From: Bacteroidota bacterium
GTDB lineage: Bacteria; Bacteroidota; Ignavibacteria; Kryptoniales; JAKASW01
Direction of reading: 5' to 3'
DNA: 38,632 bases
Assembly (NCBI GenBank): GCA_021825585.1
Contig: JAKAGT010000035.1
Location: forward strand, 2,376-41,007
Both the position numbers and the translations under genes were made by a program. Within the stretch, counting starts at the first letter, position 1, and the number at the start of each line of letters is the position of its first letter. Shown here one piece after another: positions 8,245 through 16,572 of the stretch. The notes under the pieces were generated by a model, which saw only the letters and a program-made list of their open reading frames with translations, did no database searches and was not told where the DNA came from.

Positions 8245-9435
8245 ATGAATACTTTAGCTGTACCAGGATTTGTGGTGGAGTTGCGCAAGTACGGCACATT
8301 CGACGCCAATGCATGTCTCAACTGCGGGAGTTGCACGGTTGTGTGTAACCTTTCAGACGGCCAGGCATCGTTCCCGCGAAGGCCGCTTCAGCTTGCGCTG
8401 CTGGGATTGAAGGAGCCGCTACTGGCCGGACTCGAGCCCTGGCTTTGCTATGATTGCGGCGAATGTTCGCTCACATGCCCGCGGCAGGCAGAGCCGCGCG
8501 AGTCAATGATGACTCTACGGCGTTATCTGTCGGCCGCGTATGATGTCACGCGCATATCGTCGAAAATTCTCACTTCGAAGATATGGGAGATCGCCTCGCT
8601 TGTCTTCGTTGGCCTGCTGGTTTTTGGTCTCGCGTTCTTTTACCATCTGTATTTTGTGGAGCTTTCCGTGAGCGACCTTATCTCCACACCTATGGGCCTG
8701 GAGCACATGTTCAACATCATTATCTACTTCACGTATGCAGTCTTCGCCATCCCGGTGCTCATCCTGATTTTGAAGGCGGTCCGCATGCAGAGGCTCACGA
8801 TGCGAAATGCCGGGGCAAGAGCGCCGATTCGATTGTACCTCATTGAAGCAAAAACCTTTCTGCTGCACCTGATGTCGCAGAAGAGGATGAGGGAATGTGT
8901 GGAGCCGATTCAGAAAAAGAGATGGGCGAAACATTGGTTAATGGTGTTAGCGTTTGCGGCGAAGTCCTTTATTGTCATCTTTTTCTTGAAGTGGTTTCAA
9001 ACCGATAGTATTTATCCTCTCTGGAATCCTCAGCGATGGGTGGGTTATCTCATCGCGGCAATTTTAATCTTCTTTCCTTCTGAAATAATAGTCAGCCGGG
9101 CGCGGATACGGCAAGCGATGCACAAGTTTTCAGAATTGAGCGACCTTACACTTCCGGTCATGCTTCTGCTTACTGCGGTCAGCGGCATCGTGGTTCACGT
9201 TTCCCGGTACCTTGAATTCTCAATGGCGTGCCACTATGCGTATGCAGTCCACGTCGGTGTTGCAACCTCCCTTGTTCTTGTCGAACTACCTTTCGGCAAG
9301 CTGTCTCATGTCATGCTCCGCCCCTTCGCACTTTACCTGCAGGCCGTGAAGGAGAGGGCACTGGGGGAAGCGAAAATACCGGTCGAGAGGAAATCGTCAG
9401 AGCAGTTAATCCTCAAAGGAACACAGCCAGTATGA
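8245..9435 (+). CDS. HdrC-like iron-sulfur / six-helix membrane subunit (QmoC-like)
   Basis: The first about 85 residues hold two [4Fe-4S] motifs, CLNCGSCTVVC (C24, C27, C30, C34) and CYDCGECSLTC (C68, C71, C74, C78), in the HdrC pattern. Six hydrophobic segments follow (about residues 105-375), with histidines in VVHVSRYLEF and CHYAYAVHVG that could bind heme as in NarI/HdrE-type cytochromes. This HdrC+HdrE arrangement is that of QmoC, which passes electrons between quinone and a soluble Hdr-like complex. Here it would anchor the complex to the inner membrane. Start 8245 is preferred to 8146 because family similarity begins there. The stop overlaps the next start by 4 bp (ATGA). Confidence 0.85.
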   Translation: MNTLAVPGFVVELRKYGTFDANACLNCGSCTVVCNLSDGQASFPRRPLQLALLGLKEPLLAGLEPWLCYDCGECSLTCPRQAEPRESMMTLRRYLSAAYDVTRISSKILTSKIWEIASLVFVGLLVFGLAFFYHLYFVELSVSDLISTPMGLEHMFNIIIYFTYAVFAIPVLILILKAVRMQRLTMRNAGARAPIRLYLIEAKTFLLHLMSQKRMRECVEPIQKKRWAKHWLMVLAFAAKSFIVIFFLKWFQTDSIYPLWNPQRWVGYLIAAILIFFPSEIIVSRARIRQAMHKFSELSDLTLPVMLLLTAVSGIVVHVSRYLEFSMACHYAYAVHVGVATSLVLVELPFGKLSHVMLRPFALYLQAVKERALGEAKIPVERKSSEQLILKGTQPV

Positions 9436-10325
9436 ACGAACGTCTACGCAATGAAATGGTGGGCGCTGCACTTGTGGTGGGTGGCGGGATTGGAGGAATG
9501 CAAGCTGCCCTCGATCTTGCTGAGTCCGGCATTAAAGTGTATCTGGTGGAAAGGAAGTCATCCATCGGTGGAGTAATGTCTCAGCTTGACAAAACGTTCC
9601 CGACAAACGATTGCGCTATGTGCACGATCGCTCCACGACTTGTTTCTATCGGCAGGCACAAAGACATAGAGCTTCTCACTCTTTCCGAGGTTGACAGGAT
9701 CGAGGGCCAGCCGGGCAATTTTAAAGTAACGCTCAGGCGAAAAGCCAGACACGTCGACGAAAGCAAGTGCACCGGCTGTGGGGCATGCGTCGTCAACTGT
9801 CCCACGAGAAACATCGTCCAACCTATGGAACCCGGCACAGTGGAACTTGCCCCCGAGTTTAAGGCTAAAGTAACTGAAGTTGTTGAGAAGCATGGGAAGA
9901 GAGACGGTCCGTTGATGCCGATTCTTCAGGAGATCAATGCCGCTTTCAACTATCTCCCCGAAAATGCACTCCGCTACGTTTCCCAGGAGACTGGCTACTC
10001 GATGACCCACATTCTGAGAGTGGCAACGTTTTATAGCGCGTTTAGTATCGTTCCCAGAGGAAAATTCATCATCAGCGTCTGCTTGGGGACAACGTGTTAC
10101 GTGAGGGGTAGTGAACGCCTGATTGAAAAATTTAGCGACGTGCTGAATTTGAAACCTGACGAGACCACCCATGATATGACCTTCACGTTGAAGAGTGTCA
10201 GGTGCATCGGCTGTTGCGGATTGGCACCTGCGGTCATGGTCGGTGACGAGGTTTTTGGGAAACTATCGATCAAGCAGATTCCGGAAATCATCAAGAAGTA
10301 TCAAACAGGACAAAAAAATGCCTAA
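9432..10325 (+). CDS. HdrA N-terminal half fused to NuoE-type [2Fe-2S] domain
   Basis: Residues 1-125 are the front of HdrA: FAD loop GGGIGGM (17-23), the family hallmark TFPTNDCAMC (C61, C64), and one ferredoxin motif CTGCGACVVNC (C113, C116, C119, C123). The HdrA part stops there and the rest of the flavin domain is missing. From about 137 to the end the protein is NuoE/HndA-like, with thioredoxin-fold [2Fe-2S] ligands C217, C222, C258 and C262. The missing HdrA half is encoded 6 kb downstream, inside the 16573 gene. NuoE should pair with the NuoF domain of the 10706 product. It overlaps its upstream neighbour by 4 bp and its downstream neighbour by 8 bp. Confidence 0.88.
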   Translation: MNERLRNEMVGAALVVGGGIGGMQAALDLAESGIKVYLVERKSSIGGVMSQLDKTFPTNDCAMCTIAPRLVSIGRHKDIELLTLSEVDRIEGQPGNFKVTLRRKARHVDESKCTGCGACVVNCPTRNIVQPMEPGTVELAPEFKAKVTEVVEKHGKRDGPLMPILQEINAAFNYLPENALRYVSQETGYSMTHILRVATFYSAFSIVPRGKFIISVCLGTTCYVRGSERLIEKFSDVLNLKPDETTHDMTFTLKSVRCIGCCGLAPAVMVGDEVFGKLSIKQIPEIIKKYQTGQKNA

Positions 10326-10701
10326 ACTCACAATTGACGAGCTCAGGAAGAAAAGAGAAGAGGCACGCAAGAGTATTTACTTGAGGGAAGGTGAGTTCAG
10401 AGGGAAGGTGACCGTCCACATGGGAACATGTGGGATCGCATCTGGCGCAAGAGGAATCGTTTCGACGCTGCTCGAAGAGATGGAAAAAAGAGGATTGAAG
10501 GATATTCAGGTGACGACTTCCGGTTGCGCTGGGCTATGTTCAAAGGAGCCGATGGCTACCGTCGAGATGGTGGATGCACCTCCGGTAAAATACGGGGAGC
10601 TCACCCCCGATAAAACTAGAAGGATCTTCAGGGAACACATTCTCGGAGGCAATGTCGTGATCGAGTATGCCCTTGGAATCGGTTCAGAGATGGGAGGATA
10701 A
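10318..10701 (+). CDS. HndB-like [2Fe-2S] ferredoxin-domain protein
   Basis: This 127-aa protein belongs to the small thioredoxin-like [2Fe-2S] family found beside NuoE and NuoF in NADP(H)-dependent hydrogenases (HndB). The signature MGTCGIASGARG holds C38, and SGCAGLCSKEP holds C70 and C74. The usual fourth cysteine five residues after C38 is not present, as in HndB relatives I recall, so cluster ligation may be unusual. It overlaps the preceding gene by 8 bp, and a GGGAGGA at its 3' end serves as ribosome site for the next gene. Confidence 0.85.
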   Translation: MPKLTIDELRKKREEARKSIYLREGEFRGKVTVHMGTCGIASGARGIVSTLLEEMEKRGLKDIQVTTSGCAGLCSKEPMATVEMVDAPPVKYGELTPDKTRRIFREHILGGNVVIEYALGIGSEMGG

Positions 10702-10705
10702 ACGG

Positions 10706-13700
10706 ATGGCAGTCGCAAGAACGGAAGTCATGTTGTGTACAGGAACCGGATGCGTTGCCGGAGGGGCGTTCAGGATTAAACAGACACTCGAAAGGGAAAT
10801 CGCCGACCACGGTCTTGAACGTGAGGTTTCTGTTGTCCCAACTGGCTGCAATGGTTTTTGCGGGCAAGGGCCTCTTCTGGTGGTGAAACCAGAAGATATC
10901 TTTTATGGGTGGCTCAAACCGGAAGAAATCCCATTCCTTGTTCAAGAGCATTTCTTGAAAGGAAGACCGGTAAAGAAGCTGATGTTCGTTCCAAGAGAAC
11001 GGAAAGAACCAATCCCCTTGCTGTGGGAAATACCGTTCTTCAGGAAACAACTGCTCATTGTGTTGCGAAACAAAGGAATGATAGATGCAGAAAAAATTGA
11101 TGATTACATAGCAAGGGATGGCTACACGGCATTGGAGAGGGTGCTAACGTCAATGTCCCCCGAAGGAGTTATAGAAGAGATCACTAAGTCGGGACTCAGG
11201 GGCAGAGGAGGTGCTGGATTCCCCACAGGAACAAAGTGGAGGATTTGCAGGAATGAGAAACGAGTCCCTAAATATATTATCTGCAATTGTGATGAAGGTG
11301 ATCCCGGCGCTTATATGGATAGGAGCGTGTTCGAGTCCGATCCGCATTCTGTCGTGGAGGGCCTAGCAATCGCAGCGTATGCCATAGGCGCGTCCTGGGG
11401 ATATATTTATGTGAGAACGGAATATCCTTTAGCGATAAGACGCATGCAAACTGCTCTTCAGCAAGCAAGAGATTATGGTTTGCTGGGTGAGGACATCCTT
11501 GGTTCTGGATTCAATTTTGACATAGAGATTAGAGAAGGTTCCGGCGCGTTTGTTTGCGGGGAGGAGACATCGCTCATTCGTTCCATTGAAGGAAAAACTC
11601 CCGAGCCCAGACAGAAGCCGCCGTATCCCGCTCAAGTCGGTATATGGGGCTGTCCAACGGTTATAGACAATGTCGAGACGCTGGCAAATGTTCCAGTAAT
11701 CATAAATAGAGGGGCCGATTGGTTTTCAAAGATCGGCACTGACACAAGTAAAGGAACAAAAATATTCTCACTGGTAGGGAAGATCAATAATACAGGCTTG
11801 ATCGAAGTTCCGATGGGCATGACACTCCGTGAGATTATTTATGAAATCGGTGACGGCATTCCTGAAAATAAGAGATTCAAGGCTGTGCAGACTGGGGGAC
11901 CATCCGGGGGCTGCATCCCGGCAAGTCTTATGGATATTCCAATCGATTACGAAAGCCTCGTTGGCGCAGGGTCGATGATGGGTTCAGGGGGTATGATTGT
12001 GATGGACGAAGATACCTGCATGGTCGATGTGGCTAAGTTCTATATTCAATTCACAAATGACGAGTCCTGTGGCAAATGCACTACCTGCAGAGATGGTAGC
12101 ACTGCATTACTTGAGGTTCTTACAAGAATAACAAACGGAGAGGGTCAGGAGGGAGACATAGAGTTTCTTGAAGAACTCGGCTCGGTAATTAAAGATGCGT
12201 CCATGTGCGGCCTGGGAACAACTCTCCCAAATCCGGTTCTTTCCACCATACGATACTTCAGAGAGGAATACGAGGAGCACATAAAATACAGAAGATGTCC
12301 GGCAGTAGTATGTCGAGGAATAATATCTTCACCGTGTCAGTACATGTGTCCGTTGCATACGGATGTTCCGGCATATATCACGCTCGTTGCGAAGGGAGAG
12401 TTCAAGGAAGCGCTGGATGTAATTCGGAAAACAAATCCTCTTCCATTGATTTGCGGAAGAGTGTGCATGGCGCACTGTGCGCTTAGGTGCAGATCAAGGG
12501 AGACTGGCGATCCGATAGCGATCAAAGAACTGAAGAGATTTCTAACAGATTTGGAGCTGAACGCGGGTGAGATGCCGGAAGTTTCCCCTTTCCTTCGAAC
12601 GTATGACGAGAAGGTTGCTATCATCGGCTCGGGACCCGCGGGACTAACTGCGGGATATTATCTTGCTCGGAAAGGATATGCAGTAACCATATTTGAAAAG
12701 TTTCCAATAGCTGGCGGCATGCTGGCGGTGGCAATTCCTGAGTATAGATTGCCGAAAAGATTGCTGCAGATGGAGATCGATGCGATCAAGCAGGCGGGAG
12801 TCACCATAAAGACGAATTCACCCGTGGAAAACATCGATGCTCTGTTCGACGATGGCTACAAAGCTGTCTTGATAGCAGTGGGTGCGCACAAGAATCGCAA
12901 GTTGGAAATACCGGGAGAAGATGTGGAAGGTGTAATCGACCCCATTACGTTTCTCCGAAACGTGAACATAAGGGAACACGTGGCACCGCTTGGTGACAGG
13001 GTAGGAGTAATTGGTGGCGGTAATACAGCCGTCGATACCGCGCGAACCGCACTGCGATTGGGTTCAACGGGCGTGACGATATTTTACAGAAGAACACGCG
13101 CAGAGATGCCGGCAATTCCAGAGGAGATAGAAGCCGCTATCGAGGAGGGAGTGAAAATAGAATTCTTGGTCAATCCAACAAGAGTTATCTCGGAAAATGG
13201 AAGGTTAAAGGGTGTTGAACTTGTTCGCACGAAACTCGGTCAGCCCGACGCTTCCGGAAGAAAACGCCCAATACGAATTGAAGATTCGGAGTTTGTCGTC
13301 GAACTCGACTCTCTCCTTCCGGCTGTATCGCAAGATACGGAAATCCCGGGTGGATTCGGTGTAGCGGTCTCCAGAGGAAACGCTGTTGTAGTCGACAAGG
13401 AAACTTACCTGACGAATCGCAAAGGGGTTTTTGCGTGCGGGGATGCTGTTACTCTTCCTACGGATGTTACAAGGGCCATGGCTCAGGCTCAAATCGTTGC
13501 AGATCTTATCCATAAGTATTTGCGTGGTGAACCTCTCACCAGACGATATCAACCAATCATTCCCTCGGTTGTTGTGGAACCCATTGGGGTCGAAGAGGTA
13601 ACAGAATTTACAAGACCGACTATGCCAAAGCTTCCCCCGGATGAAAGAATGAACAATTTTCACGAGGTTGACCTCGGCTACACCAAACAGGCGGCTATGA

Positions 13701-13804
13701 AGGAAGCCAGGCGGTGTCTCAGATGTGACTGGGAAATGCAAAAAATAAGGCAGAAGGAGGGAAGAGAAAGTCTTGATGTCCCTGAGGCTATTCAAGTTGA
13801 CTGA
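10706..13804 (+). CDS. NuoF/HndC-like NADH module fused to NfnB/GltD-like NADPH module
   Basis: The 1032-aa protein joins two flavin enzymes. Residues 1-95 are a [2Fe-2S] thioredoxin-like domain (C11, C16, C48, C52). Residues about 130-540 are NuoF: FMN/NADH loop GRGGAGFPTG (166-175), CGEET motif, and the N3-type [4Fe-4S] ligands in CGKCTTC (C455, C458, C461) with a later cysteine near 500. From about 545 the protein is like the GltD, NfnB and SfrB family: an iron-sulfur front (CQYMCPLHTDVPAY, CGRVCMAHCALRC), FAD loop GSGPAG near 641 and NADPH loop GGGNTA near 770. It could therefore handle both NADH and NADPH. A GGAGGA ribosome site fixes the start at 10706. Confidence 0.9.
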   Translation: MAVARTEVMLCTGTGCVAGGAFRIKQTLEREIADHGLEREVSVVPTGCNGFCGQGPLLVVKPEDIFYGWLKPEEIPFLVQEHFLKGRPVKKLMFVPRERKEPIPLLWEIPFFRKQLLIVLRNKGMIDAEKIDDYIARDGYTALERVLTSMSPEGVIEEITKSGLRGRGGAGFPTGTKWRICRNEKRVPKYIICNCDEGDPGAYMDRSVFESDPHSVVEGLAIAAYAIGASWGYIYVRTEYPLAIRRMQTALQQARDYGLLGEDILGSGFNFDIEIREGSGAFVCGEETSLIRSIEGKTPEPRQKPPYPAQVGIWGCPTVIDNVETLANVPVIINRGADWFSKIGTDTSKGTKIFSLVGKINNTGLIEVPMGMTLREIIYEIGDGIPENKRFKAVQTGGPSGGCIPASLMDIPIDYESLVGAGSMMGSGGMIVMDEDTCMVDVAKFYIQFTNDESCGKCTTCRDGSTALLEVLTRITNGEGQEGDIEFLEELGSVIKDASMCGLGTTLPNPVLSTIRYFREEYEEHIKYRRCPAVVCRGIISSPCQYMCPLHTDVPAYITLVAKGEFKEALDVIRKTNPLPLICGRVCMAHCALRCRSRETGDPIAIKELKRFLTDLELNAGEMPEVSPFLRTYDEKVAIIGSGPAGLTAGYYLARKGYAVTIFEKFPIAGGMLAVAIPEYRLPKRLLQMEIDAIKQAGVTIKTNSPVENIDALFDDGYKAVLIAVGAHKNRKLEIPGEDVEGVIDPITFLRNVNIREHVAPLGDRVGVIGGGNTAVDTARTALRLGSTGVTIFYRRTRAEMPAIPEEIEAAIEEGVKIEFLVNPTRVISENGRLKGVELVRTKLGQPDASGRKRPIRIEDSEFVVELDSLLPAVSQDTEIPGGFGVAVSRGNAVVVDKETYLTNRKGVFACGDAVTLPTDVTRAMAQAQIVADLIHKYLRGEPLTRRYQPIIPSVVVEPIGVEEVTEFTRPTMPKLPPDERMNNFHEVDLGYTKQAAMKEARRCLRCDWEMQKIRQKEGRESLDVPEAIQVD

Positions 13805-13812
13805 GAGAGAAC

Positions 13813-14172
13813 ATGAAACTTGATCAGATAGTGAATCTTCTCGGAGCGGAAGTGATGGGAGGGCGAGATAAACAGGATATCGATGTGGAAATGGGATGCG
13901 GGAGCGATTTGATGAGCGATGTGCTGTCGTACGCAAAGCCCGGCGCAATGCTTTTCACCGGTCTGAATACAGTCCAGGTGATCTATACCGCAGAGCTGGC
14001 TGATATTAAAGTGGTCTGTTTTGTAAGAGGAAAGAGACCCTCCGATGATACCGTCAGAATTGCTGAAAGCAGAGGAATTGTCGTGCTGAGAACAGATTTG
14101 TCGATGTTTGAAGCATGCGGAAAGGCTTATGAGCTTGGCCTCCGAGGTTGTCAGGCAAATGAAAAGAAGTGA
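13813..14172 (+). CDS. DRTGG-domain protein, first copy
   Basis: The 119-aa protein is a stand-alone DRTGG domain. The segments DLMSDVLSYAKPGAML, NTVQVIYTAELADI, VVCFVRGKRPSDD and TDLSMFEACGKAYELGL follow the family pattern, although the name motif itself is altered. Such proteins, with ATPases and PHP proteins, often sit in hydrogenase operons of anaerobes and are thought to be regulatory; their biochemical role is not settled. It begins 8 bp after the NuoF fusion and overlaps the next gene by 14 bp. Confidence 0.83.
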   Translation: MKLDQIVNLLGAEVMGGRDKQDIDVEMGCGSDLMSDVLSYAKPGAMLFTGLNTVQVIYTAELADIKVVCFVRGKRPSDDTVRIAESRGIVVLRTDLSMFEACGKAYELGLRGCQANEKK

Positions 14173-15091
14173 GATCCCTGGCATTCCGCAGTTGACGAAA
14201 ACCCAGGAACTCGTGTATGAGCTGCGAGTCGTTGAGGCGATGAAAGTACATGTTTTCACGATCACGCCGGAACAGACCATGGAGGACGTGAGGAATCTGC
14301 TGAGAGACAAGCGAATATCGGGGTTGCCCGTGCTGGAGGGAGACAATCTGGTCGGAATAATCAGCATCGAGGACCTCTTAAAATGTCTCCGTGAGGGGAA
14401 GATAAACGACAAGGTCAAAGATAGAATGACGAGGAATATTGTGACGGTTTACGCCGACGAGCCGCTCACGAGCGCGATAAATAGATTCGGCGTGCACGGC
14501 TTCGGGCGGTTCCCGGTGATCGACAGGCAAAGCCAAAAGCTCCTCGGAATCATAACCAAGGGAGATATCATAAGATGTCTGCTTTCAAGACTTGAGGTGA
14601 GTCATCGCGATGAGGAGATCAGTAGATATAGAGCGGGCCACCTGTTCGAAGATATAGTTTCCGACCGGTCTGTCCTTGAGTTGAGGTACAGGGTAGCCGG
14701 TTCGGATTTTCAGAAGGCCGGCGAGCAGAGCAGCAAGCTAAAGAAGAACCTTTTTCGGCTAGGCGTTCCCCCAGAGGAAGCACGCCGCATCACGATCGCC
14801 TCCTATGAAGCCGAGATGAATATCGTGGTCTTTACGCCCGGCGGCGAGTTGATCGCTCACATTGAGCCCGAAAAGGTGACCGTGACCGCCGTGGACCAGG
14901 GACCGGGTATCCCGGACATAAATCTTGCCATGCAACCTGGATATTCCACTGCCCCCGATTGGGTACGGGAACTCGGCTTCGGCGCAGGCATGGGTCTCCC
15001 GAACATCAAGAATTGTACAGATGAGATGAACCTCAAATCCGAACCCGGAAAGGGAACGAATCTCGAATTCACGGTAATCACAAGACAATGA
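14159..15091 (+). CDS. CBS-pair protein fused to RsbW/SpoIIAB-like ATPase domain
   Basis: Two CBS motifs occupy residues about 25-150 (EAMKVHVFTITPEQTMEDV; DRMTRNIVTVYADEPL), a module that usually senses adenine nucleotides. The C-terminal about 150 residues are a GHKL ATPase of the anti-sigma-kinase type, with an N-box helix (EEARRITIASYEAEMN), G1 box VDQGPGIPD and G2-like GAGMGLPNIKN. The product could read energy charge and phosphorylate or bind a partner; its target is unknown. The start at 14159 follows a GAGG and lies within the previous gene's end. An in-frame ATG at 14108 is possible. Its stop overlaps the next start (ATGA). Confidence 0.83.
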   Translation: MKRSEIPGIPQLTKTQELVYELRVVEAMKVHVFTITPEQTMEDVRNLLRDKRISGLPVLEGDNLVGIISIEDLLKCLREGKINDKVKDRMTRNIVTVYADEPLTSAINRFGVHGFGRFPVIDRQSQKLLGIITKGDIIRCLLSRLEVSHRDEEISRYRAGHLFEDIVSDRSVLELRYRVAGSDFQKAGEQSSKLKKNLFRLGVPPEEARRITIASYEAEMNIVVFTPGGELIAHIEPEKVTVTAVDQGPGIPDINLAMQPGYSTAPDWVRELGFGAGMGLPNIKNCTDEMNLKSEPGKGTNLEFTVITRQ

Positions 15092-15423
15092 AGCTGAAAG
15101 ACATAACAGGAAGACTGAATCTGGATATCAAGGCGGGCCAGAACGCGCTGGAAGCAGATGTCACCGGAGGTTACGTGGGGGACTTGCTGAGCGACGTACT
15201 GGCAAATGCAAAAAAAGGAAACGTTTGGATCACACTCCATACCCACTTGAACATTATCGCCGTCGCGAGTTCAAAAGAAATCTCGGGGATCATCATTGTG
15301 AACGGCAGAGTGCCGGAACAGGAGACATTGAAGAAGGCGGAGGACGAGGGAATTCCCATCTTGGTTACCAAAATGTCCGCCTACAATGTCGTATGCAGGC
15401 TTCACGAACTGGGGGTGAACTAG
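15088..15423 (+). CDS. DRTGG-domain protein, second copy
   Basis: A 111-aa DRTGG-domain protein. The segments ADVTGGYVGDLLSDVLANAKKG, IIIVNGRVPEQETLKKAEDEGI and MSAYNVVCRLHELG align with the first copy at 13813 but diverge strongly, so the pair is an old duplication and may form a heterodimer. Its start overlaps the CBS-ATPase stop by 4 bp, and the PHP gene follows after 1 bp, so these genes are very likely translated together. Confidence 0.83.
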   Translation: MKLKDITGRLNLDIKAGQNALEADVTGGYVGDLLSDVLANAKKGNVWITLHTHLNIIAVASSKEISGIIIVNGRVPEQETLKKAEDEGIPILVTKMSAYNVVCRLHELGVN

Positions 15424-15424
15424 C

Positions 15425-16147
15425 ATGAAAGAATTCAGGGCCGACCTGCATATTCACACCTGCCTTTCTCCCTGCGCCGATCTCGAGATGTCACCGCAGA
15501 ATATTGTGAGAGAGGCAAAGAGGAAAGGTCTGGAGGTTATCGGCATCTGCGATCACAATTCGGCGGAGAATGTCCCGGCGGTGGAGAAGAACGCGAGGAA
15601 GGAAGGGATAGGAGTCATAGGAGGTATGGAAGTGACGTCGAAGGAGGAAGTGCACATCCTGGCACTGTTCGACGTGGAAGACAAACTATTCTCACTTCAG
15701 GAAATTGTGTACGACCAGCTTAATGGTACGAACGACGAACGACTTTATGGCGAGCAGGTCGTCGTAAACGAAAATGAAGAGGTTGTCGGATTCAACAGGA
15801 AGCTTTTGATCGGCGCGTCGGAAATAACTCTGACGAGGCTCGTCGATTTGATACACGAGCGCAACGGGCTGGCAATTGCCTCTCATGTCGACAGAGAAGG
15901 TTTCGGCATTATCGGTCAACTCGGTTTCATTCCCCCCGGCTTACCCCTGGATGCGCTGGAGATTACTGATCCTTCAAAGAAAGGGGGCATTCCCCGGAAT
16001 GAGTCTCTTCCTTTTGTCACATCGTCCGATGCGCACAACCTCGCAGATGTCGGAAAGAGATACACTTCCTTTCTCATGAACGGAATCAGCATCGATGAAT
16101 TGAGAAGGTGTCTCCACGGGGATGAGGGAAGAGAAGTGAGGATATAG
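15425..16147 (+). CDS. PHP-domain metal-dependent phosphoesterase
   Basis: The 240-aa protein has the PHP metal-binding motifs: DLHIHTCLSPCA (8-19), CDHNS near 39, GMEVT near 64, ASHVD near 147 and SSDAH near 204. Family members hydrolyse phosphoesters or nucleotides with two or three metal ions. This subgroup appears next to DRTGG proteins in hydrogenase operons, with no defined substrate. It starts 1 bp after the DRTGG stop and is followed within 2 bp by the GHKL ATPase. Confidence 0.88.
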   Translation: MKEFRADLHIHTCLSPCADLEMSPQNIVREAKRKGLEVIGICDHNSAENVPAVEKNARKEGIGVIGGMEVTSKEEVHILALFDVEDKLFSLQEIVYDQLNGTNDERLYGEQVVVNENEEVVGFNRKLLIGASEITLTRLVDLIHERNGLAIASHVDREGFGIIGQLGFIPPGLPLDALEITDPSKKGGIPRNESLPFVTSSDAHNLADVGKRYTSFLMNGISIDELRRCLHGDEGREVRI

Positions 16148-16149
16148 AG

Positions 16150-16566
16150 ATGGAAGATCTTTCCCTGCATATTCTGGACATCGTTGAGAATTCTTTGCGG
16201 GCGAACGCGAAACATATAGAGATTAAACTGATCCAGGATGAGAAAAAGGATAGACTCACCCTTGAGATAATAGATGATGGAGAAGGGATGAGCGAAGAGA
16301 CAAGGAAGCAATCCCTGAATCCTTTCTTTACGACAAGAGAAGGCAAAAAGATAGGACTGGGATTGTCGTTTCTTGCGCAGTCGGCTGAAGAAGCTGGCGG
16401 GAAGCTGGAGATTGAGAGCATGAAAGGGAAAGGGACAAAAGTCACGGCGGAGTTTACCCTCAGCCACATAGATAGAAAGCCCATTGGAAACATAGAGGAA
16501 ACAGTTCGGTGTTTGAAAGCGACGCACCCGGATGTCTGTTTCGATTTTGAAAGCCTGAATAATTGA
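16150..16566 (+). CDS. Stand-alone GHKL (histidine-kinase-like) ATPase domain
   Basis: The 138-aa protein is only an ATP-binding domain: N-box LHILDIVENSLRANAK (6-21), G1 DDGEGM near 42, F-box-like PFFTTREG near 58 and G2 GLGLSF near 70. It has no sensor or phospho-acceptor domain. With the CBS-ATPase upstream it is the second GHKL protein of the insert. It may act as a serine kinase or a nucleotide switch on a partner. It lies 6 bp before the large HdrA fusion gene. Confidence 0.85.
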   Translation: MEDLSLHILDIVENSLRANAKHIEIKLIQDEKKDRLTLEIIDDGEGMSEETRKQSLNPFFTTREGKKIGLGLSFLAQSAEEAGGKLEIESMKGKGTKVTAEFTLSHIDRKPIGNIEETVRCLKATHPDVCFDFESLNN

Positions 16567-16572
16567 TGACCG

